A program made the translations under genes and the position numbers. From the NCBI GenBank assembly GCA_949296825.1, contig CASFQZ010000043.1, forward strand, positions 1 to 41,238: a stretch of DNA of 41,238 bases, in the 5' to 3' direction. The notes below the pieces were generated by a model. It searched no databases. It was not told the DNA's origin and worked only from the letters and a program-made list of their open reading frames with translations. The DNA comes from an uncultured Eubacteriales bacterium. GTDB lineage: Bacteria > Bacillota > Clostridia > Oscillospirales > Acutalibacteraceae. Shown piece by piece: positions 1-7,896 of this stretch (its first letter is position 1; each line of letters starts with the position of its first letter).

Positions 1-123
1 ACCGTTGGCTAAAATTACATAACGGTAATCACCGCTTGCTGCCGCGAAGGTGGTGACGGGCAGTGCGGTCAGAAGCATCACAACGGACAAAAGAACCGCT
101 GTGATTTTTCGTATGTTTTTCAT
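1..123 (-). CDS. Secreted protein, N-terminal fragment
   Basis: Only the first 41 codons are in the window; the gene runs off the left edge. The start at 123 follows a GGAGGG ribosome site six bases upstream. The peptide has a Lys/Arg-rich start (MKNIRK), a hydrophobic core (AVLLSVVMLL) and a signal-peptidase-like site after TTFAA, so the product is exported. The mature part begins SGDYRYVILANG. That resembles the entry motif of BspA-type leucine-rich-repeat surface proteins of ruminococci, but the family assignment is inference from a dozen residues. The protein is surely exported; its function is not determinable here. Confidence 0.7.
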   Translation of the reverse strand, partial: MKNIRKITAVLLSVVMLLTALPVTTFAAASGDYRYVILANG

Positions 124-403
124 CTGGAACCCTCCAATCTATAAGTTGATTTATCATACCATACCGATAGCTCTTCCCACAATCGTCAAAACAGAGAAAA
201 TTTTTTTGCGATTTTTTCTGCCGTGGGCGGGCAAAATTTCAAAAAAAAAAAACGGTTCAGCATTGAGAAAAAAGAAACATATGCTGTGCAATCTATACAA
301 TCCAGCCCGGCTGTTTTTGGGTACTTTGCCATGGGCAAAATGACGAAAAAATTTCAGACTCTCTTTCCTTTGATTCCTATTTTTTTACATCTATCGCCCA
401 AAG

Positions 404-446
404 AAAAAAGACGCCCAGCCTAAATCGGACTGCCATCGAGCCTGGG
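404..446 (-). terminator. Terminator-like hairpin in the intergenic region
   Basis: On the minus strand CCCAGGCT (446 to 439) can pair with AGGCTGGG (421 to 414) with one G-G mismatch, followed by CGTC and six T (409 to 404). It lies past the tRNA terminator, so it may be a second terminator for tRNA read-through or the 3' end of an unrecognised small RNA. Confidence 0.35.
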
Positions 447-476
447 AGATTTTCTCTTCCTCCCCCACCACCATAC

Positions 477-527
477 ATGCCATCCGGCATACGGCGGTTA
501 ACATAACTTCGACGGCATGCCCGGCAT
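477..527. repeat. Two similar ATGCC/GGCAT palindromes
   Basis: ATGCC-atcc-GGCAT (477-490) and ATGCC-c-GGCAT (517-527) are each followed by ACG and are spaced 26 bases apart. They resemble a duplicated operator or small hairpins. They sit directly downstream of the tRNA terminator on the minus strand. Function unknown. Confidence 0.4.
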
Positions 528-530
528 ACG

Positions 531-560
531 AAAAAAGCGCGTCTCCGGCGAGACGCGCTT
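531..560 (-). terminator. Intrinsic terminator of tRNA-Gly
   Basis: A perfect nine-base stem (537-545 with 550-558, loop CGGC) is followed on the minus strand by six T or more (536 to 531). It begins a few bases after the tRNA 3' end. Confidence 0.9.
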
Positions 561-566
561 TCGCAG

Positions 567-640
567 TGGAGCGGATGACGGGAATCGAACCCGCAACACC
601 GGCTTGGGAAGCCGAAGTTTTACCATTGAACTACATCCGC
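567..640 (-). tRNA. tRNA-Gly (anticodon CCC)
   Basis: The minus strand folds as a complete cloverleaf. The acceptor stem is GCGGATG with CATCCGC, the D arm holds AATGGTA, the anticodon stem is TCGGC/GCCGG around loop TTCCCAA (anticodon CCC), and the T arm contains GGTTCGATTCC. A 3' TCCA (discriminator plus encoded CCA, 570 to 567) is present. It has its own promoter (653-682) and terminator (531-560), so it is a single-tRNA transcription unit. The CCC assignment follows from a seven-base loop flanked by a five-base stem whose first pair is a T-G wobble. Confidence 0.95.
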
Positions 641-652
641 GGAACGAATGAT

Positions 653-682
653 ATTATACTATCATTCGGGGGACTTTGTCAA
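653..682 (-). promoter_or_regulatory. SigA promoter of tRNA-Gly
   Basis: TTGACA (682 to 677) and TATAAT (658 to 653) are separated by 18 bases, ending 12 bases before the tRNA 5' end. The -35 box lies inside the left arm of a perfect inverted repeat (674-712). Confidence 0.85.
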
Positions 683-712
683 CCGGAAATTGAGAAATTC
701 CGGTTGACAAAG
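674..712. repeat. Perfect 15-bp inverted repeat over the tRNA promoter
   Basis: Arm 674-688 is the exact reverse complement of arm 698-712, with a nine-base loop. It follows the stop codon of the lipoprotein gene at 724 by 11 bases, where an operon terminator would be expected. On the minus strand it is followed by GTCCCCC, not by a T run. It also contains the -35 box of the tRNA promoter. It could be an unconventional terminator, an operator, or both. Confidence 0.75.
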
Positions 713-723
713 AGATTTTTCTT

Positions 724-1467
724 TTATTCACTGTAAAACTCAATCAAAGTGACCGTGCCGCCGTTCAGAGTGAAATACAAGGACTGCGAACCAGACCGGT
801 ACTCAATCATAGAATCGGAATAGTTTGCATATCCGTCGCCATAGGCAGCAACAACATCCTCCGCAGAAGAACCGACGCGAATTCCCTTATCGGTCGGAAT
901 GGCGGAAGAAAAGATCTCAATATCGTAAACATAATCTTCGCCGCCATCGCGATAGGTATAAACGGAAAAATCACTGTAATCATAGATATTATCCATGCCG
1001 TCGAAATGACAGCTGGGCGCCTGCGTGACAGAAGAAGGCTCGCCGAGCGCAGCGGAATAAGACGACCATGCCGTATTCGGACGCATCCGCACGCCGTTGA
1101 CGCTGACGGAGAGGTCGCCGGAAGAAAAGCTGCCGGCGGCACTCTGCTGCGGCGCTTCAGTCTGCGGTGTTGTGGGGGCGACGGACTGGGGCGAAGGCGC
1201 CGTCTGTTCGTTGGTGGTGTCGGCAACCGTTGTTTCCGCTGCCGTCGTTTCCGCAGAGGTTGTTTCAGCCACCGTTGTTTCTGCTGTCGTCTCAGCCGTC
1301 GTTTCCGTATCGATGACGGTGAGCGGAGCCGTAGCTCTCTCCTCCGTGGTACCGGCTTCCGTGGTAGTCATTCCCTCGTCACTCTCTTTCGGCGAACAAG
1401 CCGCCAATGAGAGCAGCAAAAGGGCAGACAATAAAAGAGCGATTGGCTTAGTAATTTTCATGTTCAT
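724..1467 (-). CDS. Lipoprotein with Thr/Glu-rich spacer
   Basis: A predicted 247-residue surface lipoprotein. It has a basic start, a hydrophobic stretch and the lipobox LAAC, with acylated Cys at residue 24. Residues 32-110 are a low-complexity spacer rich in Thr, Glu and Ala with repeated ETTAAETT-like units, typical of wall-spanning linkers. Residues 115-247 form a compact domain of unknown family containing aromatic and Gly-rich strands (for example SQSLYFTLNGGTVTLIEFY). The ATG at 1467 lies eight bases after AAGGAG; a second ATG two codons later is less well spaced. It is the last gene of the operon starting at 5753, 25 bases after the AlgX-like gene. Its function is not recognised; a role in wall-glycan modification is suggested only by context. 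Confidence 0.85.
   Translation of the reverse strand: MNMKITKPIALLLSALLLLSLAACSPKESDEGMTTTEAGTTEERATAPLTVIDTETTAETTAETTVAETTSAETTAAETTVADTTNEQTAPSPQSVAPTTPQTEAPQQSAAGSFSSGDLSVSVNGVRMRPNTAWSSYSAALGEPSSVTQAPSCHFDGMDNIYDYSDFSVYTYRDGGEDYVYDIEIFSSAIPTDKGIRVGSSAEDVVAAYGDGYANYSDSMIEYRSGSQSLYFTLNGGTVTLIEFYSE
1213..1305 (-). repeat. Degenerate repeat encoding ETT(A/V)AETT units
   Basis: Residues 55-85 of the lipoprotein are built from four- to five-residue units (ETTA, ETTVA, ETTSA, ETTAA). Codons vary between units, so the repeat is conserved more in protein than in DNA. Confidence 0.8.
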
Positions 1468-1492
1468 TGAAAAAACTCCTTATATCAAACAT

Positions 1493-2905
1493 TTAATTTA
1501 CAACTACATCAGCATCCGCCGGGTACGCAGCAATCCGCTCCCCGGTCTGTACGCAGACGGACGCCTGATAGTTTCCGGCGGGAAGCGCAGATATATCCAA
1601 ATAACAGGAAAATCCATTATCGCGCACAACCGAATCATTATAAAGCGAGGCTTCAGAAATCGGAAAGCAACGATAAAAACCATGGCTACCGTCTTCACCG
1701 GTTAGCTGCAAAAATATTTTGCTGTCGACTGCCAACGTGCTTTCATCCATCTCGCCATAGATATGAAGCAGTGAATTTTGGGGCTTTGTAAGAAGGCGAA
1801 CCAGTCCGTCATCGCCGGTTTCATTGGGCTGCAGACTTGACTTTTTCGCTGGAAGAATCGGCGCATAGGAAATTATATTCCCGATATTTCTCTGAACAAT
1901 TTCATAAACAATGACGTCGCCATCCTTTGCTTGTGTCAAATCAATGGGCACTGCGCGGGTAAAGCAAGCAGATGAAAAGTGCTGGGCGAAAAATGGAAGA
2001 AGGGCATTGCCAAAGGAATCGCGAAACATCAGAAGACTTCCCTGCCCTGATTCATTGGCAGTGGTAATATTGATGTCTTCCTCGCTGCGGAAACGGGATG
2101 TGTATTCATAAGTATATTCGACATCCGGGATCAGTTCTTCTTCGGTTTGTTTCCGGTTCGGATACAACATCCGCATCAGATCCGTTTGTTTTTCTCCGGC
2201 AGTCCACTTTCCTTCCGCATAGTCGTAATGATCAATTTGAAGCGAATCCAGAAGCGAATCATATGCCATCGCTGCCCCACGCATATTCCAGTGAGAATCG
2301 GTTGCATAATACAGCGATTCCTGCGACCAGGTATCCATCTCGGAAAAATCAACAAAGGGAACATCCGAATCGGCGAAGGCGTCACGCAAACGGGAATAAT
2401 TGCTGACCTCGCCACGCAAAAAACGAAAGGGCATATTCTCATCATAAAGCGTATTTTTATTCGGCGCCACCGTAAAAACAAAGGGATGTCCGGTGGATTC
2501 GCAATATTCAGAAATCTGCGTCAATGTTTCAACAATATTCGCAATACTGCGGTCCGACAAAAGTGAAGTGCCGGTATATTCGGGAATTGTCGGTTCAAAG
2601 TAGAGCCAGCCGTTTTTCCCAATCACCACATCCGCTGCGGTTGATGAAGCGAAAACATTTTGCATCACGGTCGCTTTCCAATCAAGAACCATGGAACGAA
2701 AAGGCATCCGCTCGGACAGATAATCACTCAGCTGAGCGTCAAATTCCTTGTTCAGGCCGTCTTCCGGAGAATAAAAAGCAGGAAATGGCGTTGCGTCCCG
2801 CTGCTCTACGGAAACATCCGCCTCGGAAAAAAGAGCGGAAACGCCGACAAGAAAACAAAAGAGAAGGCTGACAGCCATAAAAGCGATTGAACCGAATTTT
2901 TTCAT
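1493..2905 (-). CDS. AlgX/AlgJ-like (DHHW family) SGNH-fold protein
   Basis: A 470-residue exported or membrane-tethered protein, with one N-terminal hydrophobic segment (residues 6-26) acting as signal or anchor. The motif DSHW at residues 203-206 and a nucleophile-type RDSF (Ser297) match the catalytic layout of AlgX/AlgJ/DHHW proteins. These carry out or assist the extracellular step of polysaccharide O-acetylation with an MBOAT partner. The MBOAT gene is immediately upstream (12-base gap), which supports this pairing. The start follows AAGGGGG by seven bases. The acceptor glycan cannot be read from the sequence; a wall teichoic or capsular polymer is inferred. Confidence 0.85.
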   Translation of the reverse strand: MKKFGSIAFMAVSLLFCFLVGVSALFSEADVSVEQRDATPFPAFYSPEDGLNKEFDAQLSDYLSERMPFRSMVLDWKATVMQNVFASSTAADVVIGKNGWLYFEPTIPEYTGTSLLSDRSIANIVETLTQISEYCESTGHPFVFTVAPNKNTLYDENMPFRFLRGEVSNYSRLRDAFADSDVPFVDFSEMDTWSQESLYYATDSHWNMRGAAMAYDSLLDSLQIDHYDYAEGKWTAGEKQTDLMRMLYPNRKQTEEELIPDVEYTYEYTSRFRSEEDINITTANESGQGSLLMFRDSFGNALLPFFAQHFSSACFTRAVPIDLTQAKDGDVIVYEIVQRNIGNIISYAPILPAKKSSLQPNETGDDGLVRLLTKPQNSLLHIYGEMDESTLAVDSKIFLQLTGEDGSHGFYRCFPISEASLYNDSVVRDNGFSCYLDISALPAGNYQASVCVQTGERIAAYPADADVVVN

Positions 2906-2917
2906 ACCGCAGCCCCC

Positions 2918-4321
2918 TTAAAAATTGAAATAAATAAACGGGTTATACGAATCCGTCACAAGGAAAATCATGCACACCGCAAGAAGCCCGACAGCGCCGG
3001 CATAGGATAAGCCCTCTGCGTACTTTTTATCCCGCAGCTTTTCCCAGATTTTTTTTGCGATGGGCGCACTGAACAGGATCGCGGCAAACAGGATGAACAG
3101 CGTATAAGGATCCAGATGGCTGAGTGCGCCGGAGAAGCCAACGCTATCCAATGTCGAGAAACAAAACAGAGAGCGGAGGATTCCCCAGCCCTGGGACAGA
3201 TTGTCCGCACGGAAAATGATAAAGCCGGTAAAAACCACAAAAACAGTATATAGCCACTTGAGCGGCTGAAAACGGATCTTTTTAGTCGGAATGATTTGCA
3301 GACGTTCCGCAATCATAAAGAAAGCATAATACAATCCCCAGACAAGGAAGGTCCAATTTGCGCCGTGCCATAGTCCGGTCAAAAGAAAAACGATAAAAAG
3401 ATTCAAAACCGTGCGCCCCATCCCCTTACGATTTCCGCCGAGAGGGATATAGACATATTCACGGAACCATGTGGATAAAGATATATGCCATCTGCGCCAG
3501 AAGTCGCTTACACTGGTCGCAGTGTAGGGATAGTTAAAGTTTTCCAAAAAATGGAAGCCAAACATATGCCCCATACCGATTGCCATGTCACTGTATCCGC
3601 TGAAATCATAGTAGATCTGGAAGCCATAGGCGGCAGACGCCAACCAGGCTTCCGGCATGGAAAGGTTTTCGGCAGCAGCCTGTGCAAACAGCGCGTCTGC
3701 AACCACCGCCATGGTGTTGGATATTAGCACCTTTTTTGCAAGACCGATGATAAAGCGGCGCAGCCCCTGCGCTTCCTCCCGCGGCGTCGCGCTGCGCTCC
3801 TTCAATTGCGCCGCAATGTCGCTGTAGCGTACAATCGGACCGGCTATCAGCTGCGGAAAAAAGGAAATGTAAAGAAGCAAATCGGAAAATCGATCCTGAA
3901 TCAAACGATGATCGCGCCATGCGTCGATCGCATAAGACATGATTTGAAAAGTAAAGAAAGAAATACCAATTGGCAGTGCAATTTCAGGGACGGGAAGAGA
4001 CAAACCGAAGAAATCGTTGACGCTTTCGGTAAAGAAGCCGATGTACTTAAAGAGGAACAAGGTAATAACATCAAGTATCAGCAACAACACAAACAGGGGC
4101 AAAGGAAATTTTCCTTTTTTTTGCGCAATTTTCCCAACCAAAAAATGCACGAAAACAAGAAAAATCAAATATAAAACAAAAACCGGTTCGCCATAGGCAT
4201 AAAAAAGAAGACTCGCCACCATTAAAACTGCATTTTTTAAGCGAATACCCGGAAGAAGCCGGTGGAGAAAAAACACCACCGGCAGAAAAAAACATAAGAA
4301 AATAACCGAACTGAATACCAT
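2918..4321 (-). CDS. MBOAT family membrane O-acyltransferase (AlgI/DltB-like)
   Basis: A 467-residue polytopic membrane protein that passes an acyl, usually acetyl, group across the membrane for glycan O-acylation. Family hallmarks are the N-terminus MVFSSVIFL, NFNYPY near residue 262, DFWRRWHISLS (His279) and the catalytic GLWHGANWTF (His319), set among many hydrophobic helices. It is followed by an AlgX/DHHW-like partner. The closest type is AlgI/PatA-like MBOAT used with SGNH/DHHW proteins; no dltA or dltC is nearby, so D-alanylation is unlikely. The start is the family-typical ATG but its ribosome site is weak (ACGGTAA). Translation is therefore probably coupled to the upstream gene, whose stop is 13 bases away. 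Confidence 0.93.
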   Translation of the reverse strand: MVFSSVIFLCFFLPVVFFLHRLLPGIRLKNAVLMVASLLFYAYGEPVFVLYLIFLVFVHFLVGKIAQKKGKFPLPLFVLLLILDVITLFLFKYIGFFTESVNDFFGLSLPVPEIALPIGISFFTFQIMSYAIDAWRDHRLIQDRFSDLLLYISFFPQLIAGPIVRYSDIAAQLKERSATPREEAQGLRRFIIGLAKKVLISNTMAVVADALFAQAAAENLSMPEAWLASAAYGFQIYYDFSGYSDMAIGMGHMFGFHFLENFNYPYTATSVSDFWRRWHISLSTWFREYVYIPLGGNRKGMGRTVLNLFIVFLLTGLWHGANWTFLVWGLYYAFFMIAERLQIIPTKKIRFQPLKWLYTVFVVFTGFIIFRADNLSQGWGILRSLFCFSTLDSVGFSGALSHLDPYTLFILFAAILFSAPIAKKIWEKLRDKKYAEGLSYAGAVGLLAVCMIFLVTDSYNPFIYFNF

Positions 4322-4334
4322 GAAAATTTACCGT

Positions 4335-5753
4335 TTACAGCGTCGCGGGAAGTCCGGATGCATCCCATCGATAGCCAAGAGCGCGCATTTGAGAGGCGGT
4401 TTTGGCAAAAGCACCGCGCTGTGTATCCATATAGCGCCATACACCATTGGCTTTATATAAGACCCAATCGTGTTCATTGCCGTTGGCATAGTTAAAGCTG
4501 CCGCCGACAACAACCCGCGCCTCATAGCCTGCCGCTTCGAGCAGGAATTTAGTCAAATAAGCATAATCATAACAGGCGCCCCTGCCATTTCGCAAAATGC
4601 GCACTGCCATTGCTTCCGGCGTTGATTTTGCATAATAGCGATACCGGAAATTGTAACGGACATAATTGTAAATTTCGGAAGGCGAAGTGCCGATACGTTT
4701 TAAAATTCCGCGCAGGTAAACCGGCAGCGTATCTGTCGTCAGTGTTGTCGCAGTCGCAACGCCGTTTTGATTAAATTGATAATTGCCGCTGGTCGTATTT
4801 TCCAGCCGTTTTCCGTTCTTGTCAAAATAATATGCATTCAAGCCATCGAACAGCCAGCCAACGTAAGGAAGACCGTCCTGATAATAATAGGTGGAGCCGT
4901 CTATAGTGAGCATACCGTCACGAATTGAACCATCTTCGTTAAAATAATAGGTTTTGCCGTCAATGGCGGCGTCACCGGCTGCCATGACTCCGTCGGAATA
5001 GAAATAATATTTTTTCTCGTCAATTGTCTGCCAGCCGGTCAAAGCAAGTCCGTTCTTAAAATAATAGCGTGCCGAGCCTTCCTCATAAAACCCTTGGATT
5101 CCTTCTCCGTTTTCGTCAAAACGTGCGGGAACCCCTCTTAATTGGGTCAAACCGGAAAACATCGCACCATCCGGCTCAAAGTAGTAATAGACGCCATCAA
5201 TTGCCATATAGCCGATGGCAAGTCCGCCAATCTCGTCAAAATAGCGCGTTTTGCCATCGTTCGATTCAAAGAAACCGGTATATATCGTTCCATCTTCTGC
5301 ACAACACAAGCTGAGTAGATGCAAATTATAACGAAGACTGCGCCTTGCATCCGCAGTTGTAATAGCCCCGTCACTGTCAAAATCCAGACTCTCTATCTGA
5401 TCCGGGGCATCTTCCAGATTCACCGCCACACGCAGGATATGCCGGCTTTCCGCTGTATTATATTCCCCGTCATTGTTTGTGTCAATATAAACTGTTTTTT
5501 CATAAATATCAATCATTGTTCCGTCAACCATGATCGAAAAAGAGGCATTCTCCGAAATGGTAAAAATGGACGGGAGCTCCGGTTCAGCAGGTTCTTCAGG
5601 CACCTCACCCGGTTCATCGGGCGCCTCCGTTGGCTGTTCAACAGCCGGAGCAGTCGTGCCTTCTTCCGGCGGGACCTCGTCCGCCGCCTGCGCAGCCAAC
5701 CCGCAGAGACTAAAAACAATCATCACTAAAAACAGTGTAATCAGTCGCTTCAT
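4335..5753 (-). CDS. Dockerin, cell-wall-repeat and transglutaminase-like surface protein
   Basis: A 472-residue exported protein of unusual design. The signal peptide spans residues 1-23 (cleavage after AAQA), followed by a Pro/Glu/Thr linker 24-60. Two dockerin-type EF-hand-like repeats start at DTNNDGEYNTAE (91-102) and DFDSDGAITTAD (124-135). About nine aromatic YYF/GW cell-wall-binding repeats cover 155-335. A transglutaminase-like domain (345-472) carries a plausible triad: Cys394 in RGACYDYA, His428 in NEHDW and Asp443 in YMDTQRG. It could act as a protease, amidase or cross-linker at the wall. The start at 5753 has GGAG nearby and gives a proper signal peptide; an in-frame start at 5840 lies upstream of the promoter and is rejected. 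It is the first gene of the operon. Confidence 0.88.
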   Translation of the reverse strand: MKRLITLFLVMIVFSLCGLAAQAADEVPPEEGTTAPAVEQPTEAPDEPGEVPEEPAEPELPSIFTISENASFSIMVDGTMIDIYEKTVYIDTNNDGEYNTAESRHILRVAVNLEDAPDQIESLDFDSDGAITTADARRSLRYNLHLLSLCCAEDGTIYTGFFESNDGKTRYFDEIGGLAIGYMAIDGVYYYFEPDGAMFSGLTQLRGVPARFDENGEGIQGFYEEGSARYYFKNGLALTGWQTIDEKKYYFYSDGVMAAGDAAIDGKTYYFNEDGSIRDGMLTIDGSTYYYQDGLPYVGWLFDGLNAYYFDKNGKRLENTTSGNYQFNQNGVATATTLTTDTLPVYLRGILKRIGTSPSEIYNYVRYNFRYRYYAKSTPEAMAVRILRNGRGACYDYAYLTKFLLEAAGYEARVVVGGSFNYANGNEHDWVLYKANGVWRYMDTQRGAFAKTASQMRALGYRWDASGLPATL

Positions 5754-5789
5754 TTTCCGATCTCCACATGCAAGAAAAATTTTAGTTAG

Positions 5790-5818
5790 ATTATAAAACA
5801 TTGCCGAGCTGATGTCAA
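5790..5818 (-). promoter_or_regulatory. SigA promoter of the surface operon
   Basis: TTGACA (5818 to 5813), a 17-base spacer and TATAAT (5795 to 5790), about 37 bases before the start at 5753. A consensus housekeeping promoter for genes 5753-724. Confidence 0.9.
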
Positions 5819-5898
5819 GAATTTTATAAAAACAATCCATTCCGTTGTTTTTTCACAAAACATTTTCCGCATTAACAGCGCGGGGAGCGAAAAGGCGA

Positions 5899-7167
5899 TT
5901 ACGAATACAACAGCCAGAAGTAAATATAAGCCGGTATAATCGCAGCCAGCGTAAAGGGGATGCCGATACGGAAGAAGTCGCGGTTTTTGACTTCGTATCC
6001 TTCCTTGCGCAGGATGCCAATGCCGGTGATATTAGCGGACGCGCCGATTGGCGTACAATTGCCACCCAAGGTTGCACCGGAAAGAAGTCCGAAATACAAC
6101 AGGGTCGGATCCATATCCAGCGCAGAAGCCAGACCGGTTACCACGGGCAGCATAGTGGCGACATAAGGGATATTGTCAATAAACGCGGAAATCAAAACCG
6201 AAGCCCAAACAACAATGGTATACAGCAGGAAGATATTCCCGCCACCCAACTTGGCGAGAAGATTGGCAGCAGCGTCAATAACTCCCATATTTGTAATGCC
6301 GCCAATAATCAGGAACAAGCCGAGAAGCAAGCCGATGGTTTGAAAGTCAATGGCTTTGACCGGTTCAAGAACAGCTGAAAATTTCTTTCTGCGGACAAGG
6401 GTATAAATCAATCCGATCAGGAACAAACCGACACAGATCAAACCATTGGTAATATCAGGTTTTTCCGGAAGGAAGGATGCAGCAATCAGGAGCACAATGG
6501 TGCCAAGGAGAAGAACGGTCGGCACATAGTCGGTAACCTTCGTCCGTGGTGCGCCCTTTGGAATTGCACCTTTCTCTTTGCGGAACAAAAACGCAAGGAT
6601 GCCGGCAGAAACCAATGCGCCCAATTCGACAGCAAAGAAAATTCCGGGCTTACCCTGATAGAAGAAGAAATCCAAAAAGCTCATATCGGCATAGGAGCCA
6701 AGCATGATCGCCGTCGTATCACCGACCAAAGTCGCTGCGCCCTGTAAATTTGAGGAAACGGCAATGGCGATAATAAAGGGGACCGGATTGGTGTTCAGCT
6801 TTTTACAGATTTCCAGCGCTACCGGGGCAACCATCAGAACCGTAGCGACATTATCCACAAAGGCAGAAATAATACCGGCAAACAGCGCCAGGGCAACCGC
6901 TGCCATCTGAACATTCGGCACTTTTTCCATGACGAGATCCGCAAGGAGAGCAGGCATTTTACTGTCGATAAACAGCTGCACCAGCCCCATCGTACCGGCA
7001 ATCATCAAAAGAACATTAAAATCAATAGAGCCGATAATTTGATTCAGCGGCAGCATCCCGGTAACGATAAAAATTACGGCAGAGCCCAGCGCGATATAAG
7101 GACGATACTTGCTGAATACCAGCATCAGTACATAGGTTACCGCAAAAAGACCAATGGCGTAAACCAT
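5899..7167 (-). CDS. ArsB/NhaD-type ion transporter
   Basis: A 422-residue membrane protein of the ion-transporter superfamily, with about eleven hydrophobic helices arranged as two related halves. The half-signatures are NVLLMIAGTMGLVQLF and QTIGLLLGLFLIIGGI, each followed by an AFVDNVATVL or AFIDNIPYVATML helix. The re-entrant segment GATLGGNCTPIGASAN is typical of the family. Members exchange Na+/H+ or move arsenite or dicarboxylates; the substrate cannot be fixed here. It lies 36 bases after trkA, so a role in Na+/K+ homeostasis is the contextual guess. The start has AGGGG about nine bases upstream. No clear terminator follows before the surface-operon promoter. Confidence 0.88.
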   Translation of the reverse strand: MVYAIGLFAVTYVLMLVFSKYRPYIALGSAVIFIVTGMLPLNQIIGSIDFNVLLMIAGTMGLVQLFIDSKMPALLADLVMEKVPNVQMAAVALALFAGIISAFVDNVATVLMVAPVALEICKKLNTNPVPFIIAIAVSSNLQGAATLVGDTTAIMLGSYADMSFLDFFFYQGKPGIFFAVELGALVSAGILAFLFRKEKGAIPKGAPRTKVTDYVPTVLLLGTIVLLIAASFLPEKPDITNGLICVGLFLIGLIYTLVRRKKFSAVLEPVKAIDFQTIGLLLGLFLIIGGITNMGVIDAAANLLAKLGGGNIFLLYTIVVWASVLISAFIDNIPYVATMLPVVTGLASALDMDPTLLYFGLLSGATLGGNCTPIGASANITGIGILRKEGYEVKNRDFFRIGIPFTLAAIIPAYIYFWLLYS

Positions 7168-7203
7168 GAAAATACCCCTTTCACAACCCAGAATATATGC
7201 TGT

Positions 7204-7881
7204 TTATTCCTGCCAATGATTGATTTGCAGAAGTCCCTCTTTGCTGCCCGCAAGGAATAAAATATCATTGGACCGGAAGCTGTAATCCGGACTGACCGCA
7301 TCGGAAACATCGCCATTGTTTTCGATGGCAATAATGTTTAAGCCGAAACGGGAGCGAAGATCTACATCCCGAACCATTTTACCGACCAGCTGTTCGGGCA
7401 CCTGGACTTTAGAAATATTGATTCGCTCGCTGAGCTGAATAATATCGATGTCTCGCGCCGTTTCCAGACGGCTGGCAAGTCGGATTGCCATATCTCGCTC
7501 CGGATAAACCACCTCGGCGCCCAGCTTTTCCAGAATAGCGCCGTGCTCGATGCTGGCAGCCTTGGCAATGACTTTGGGCACGCCGATTGCAACCAGATTC
7601 AATGTCGTCAAAATGGAAGTATCCATGCGTTCACCAATGCAAACGATGCCGACATCACAGTTTTGAATCCCGGTCTCCATCAACGTTTTTTTATCCAACG
7701 TTTTTACAACATAAGCGTTTTCGGTCAGGTCACGAATTTCTCGAATCTTGTCTGCGTCGCGATCAATGACCACCAGCTCCGCATCGGACGCAGCAAGCTC
7801 CGATGCCAAAGCATAGCCAAATCTTCCCAATCCAACAATACCGTATGTAGTGTCCACGGTGTTCTTCTTTTTAAAAAACAT
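7204..7881 (-). CDS. trkA: Trk/Ktr potassium uptake regulatory subunit TrkA
   Basis: A 225-residue cytoplasmic gating ring subunit for the adjacent TrkH channel. The N-terminal RCK Rossmann domain has GIVGLGRFGYALA followed by the acidic strand end VVIDRD, which implies NAD(H) or ATP/ADP binding. The C-terminal TrkA-C domain begins around residue 140 and ends FRSNDILFLAGS. It is a single-RCK protein, as in Ktr systems, and not the double form of enterobacterial TrkA. The ATG at 7881 is seven bases after AGGAG; a GTG one codon earlier is too close to it. The gene sits between trkH (15-base gap) and the transporter. Confidence 0.95.
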   Translation of the reverse strand: MFFKKKNTVDTTYGIVGLGRFGYALASELAASDAELVVIDRDADKIREIRDLTENAYVVKTLDKKTLMETGIQNCDVGIVCIGERMDTSILTTLNLVAIGVPKVIAKAASIEHGAILEKLGAEVVYPERDMAIRLASRLETARDIDIIQLSERINISKVQVPEQLVGKMVRDVDLRSRFGLNIIAIENNGDVSDAVSPDYSFRSNDILFLAGSKEGLLQINHWQE

Positions 7882-7896
7882 CACTTTTCTCCTTTT

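Larger units (their letters stand above)
124..530. other. Intergenic region without a gene
   Basis: No supported gene lies in these 407 bases. They must hold the promoter of the secreted-protein gene at 1-123, but I see no convincing -35/-10 pair. On the minus strand TTGACG and TATGAT occur, but 25 bases apart, which is too far. There is a run of twelve A at 241-252, a terminator-like hairpin with a T run on the minus strand at 404-446, and two short palindromes at 477-527. Confidence 0.6.

Noticed and set aside
1097..1705. A Val/Ser-rich plus-strand frame (VVSAVVSA repeats)
   Set aside because: It is the complement of the Thr/Glu repeats of the lipoprotein.
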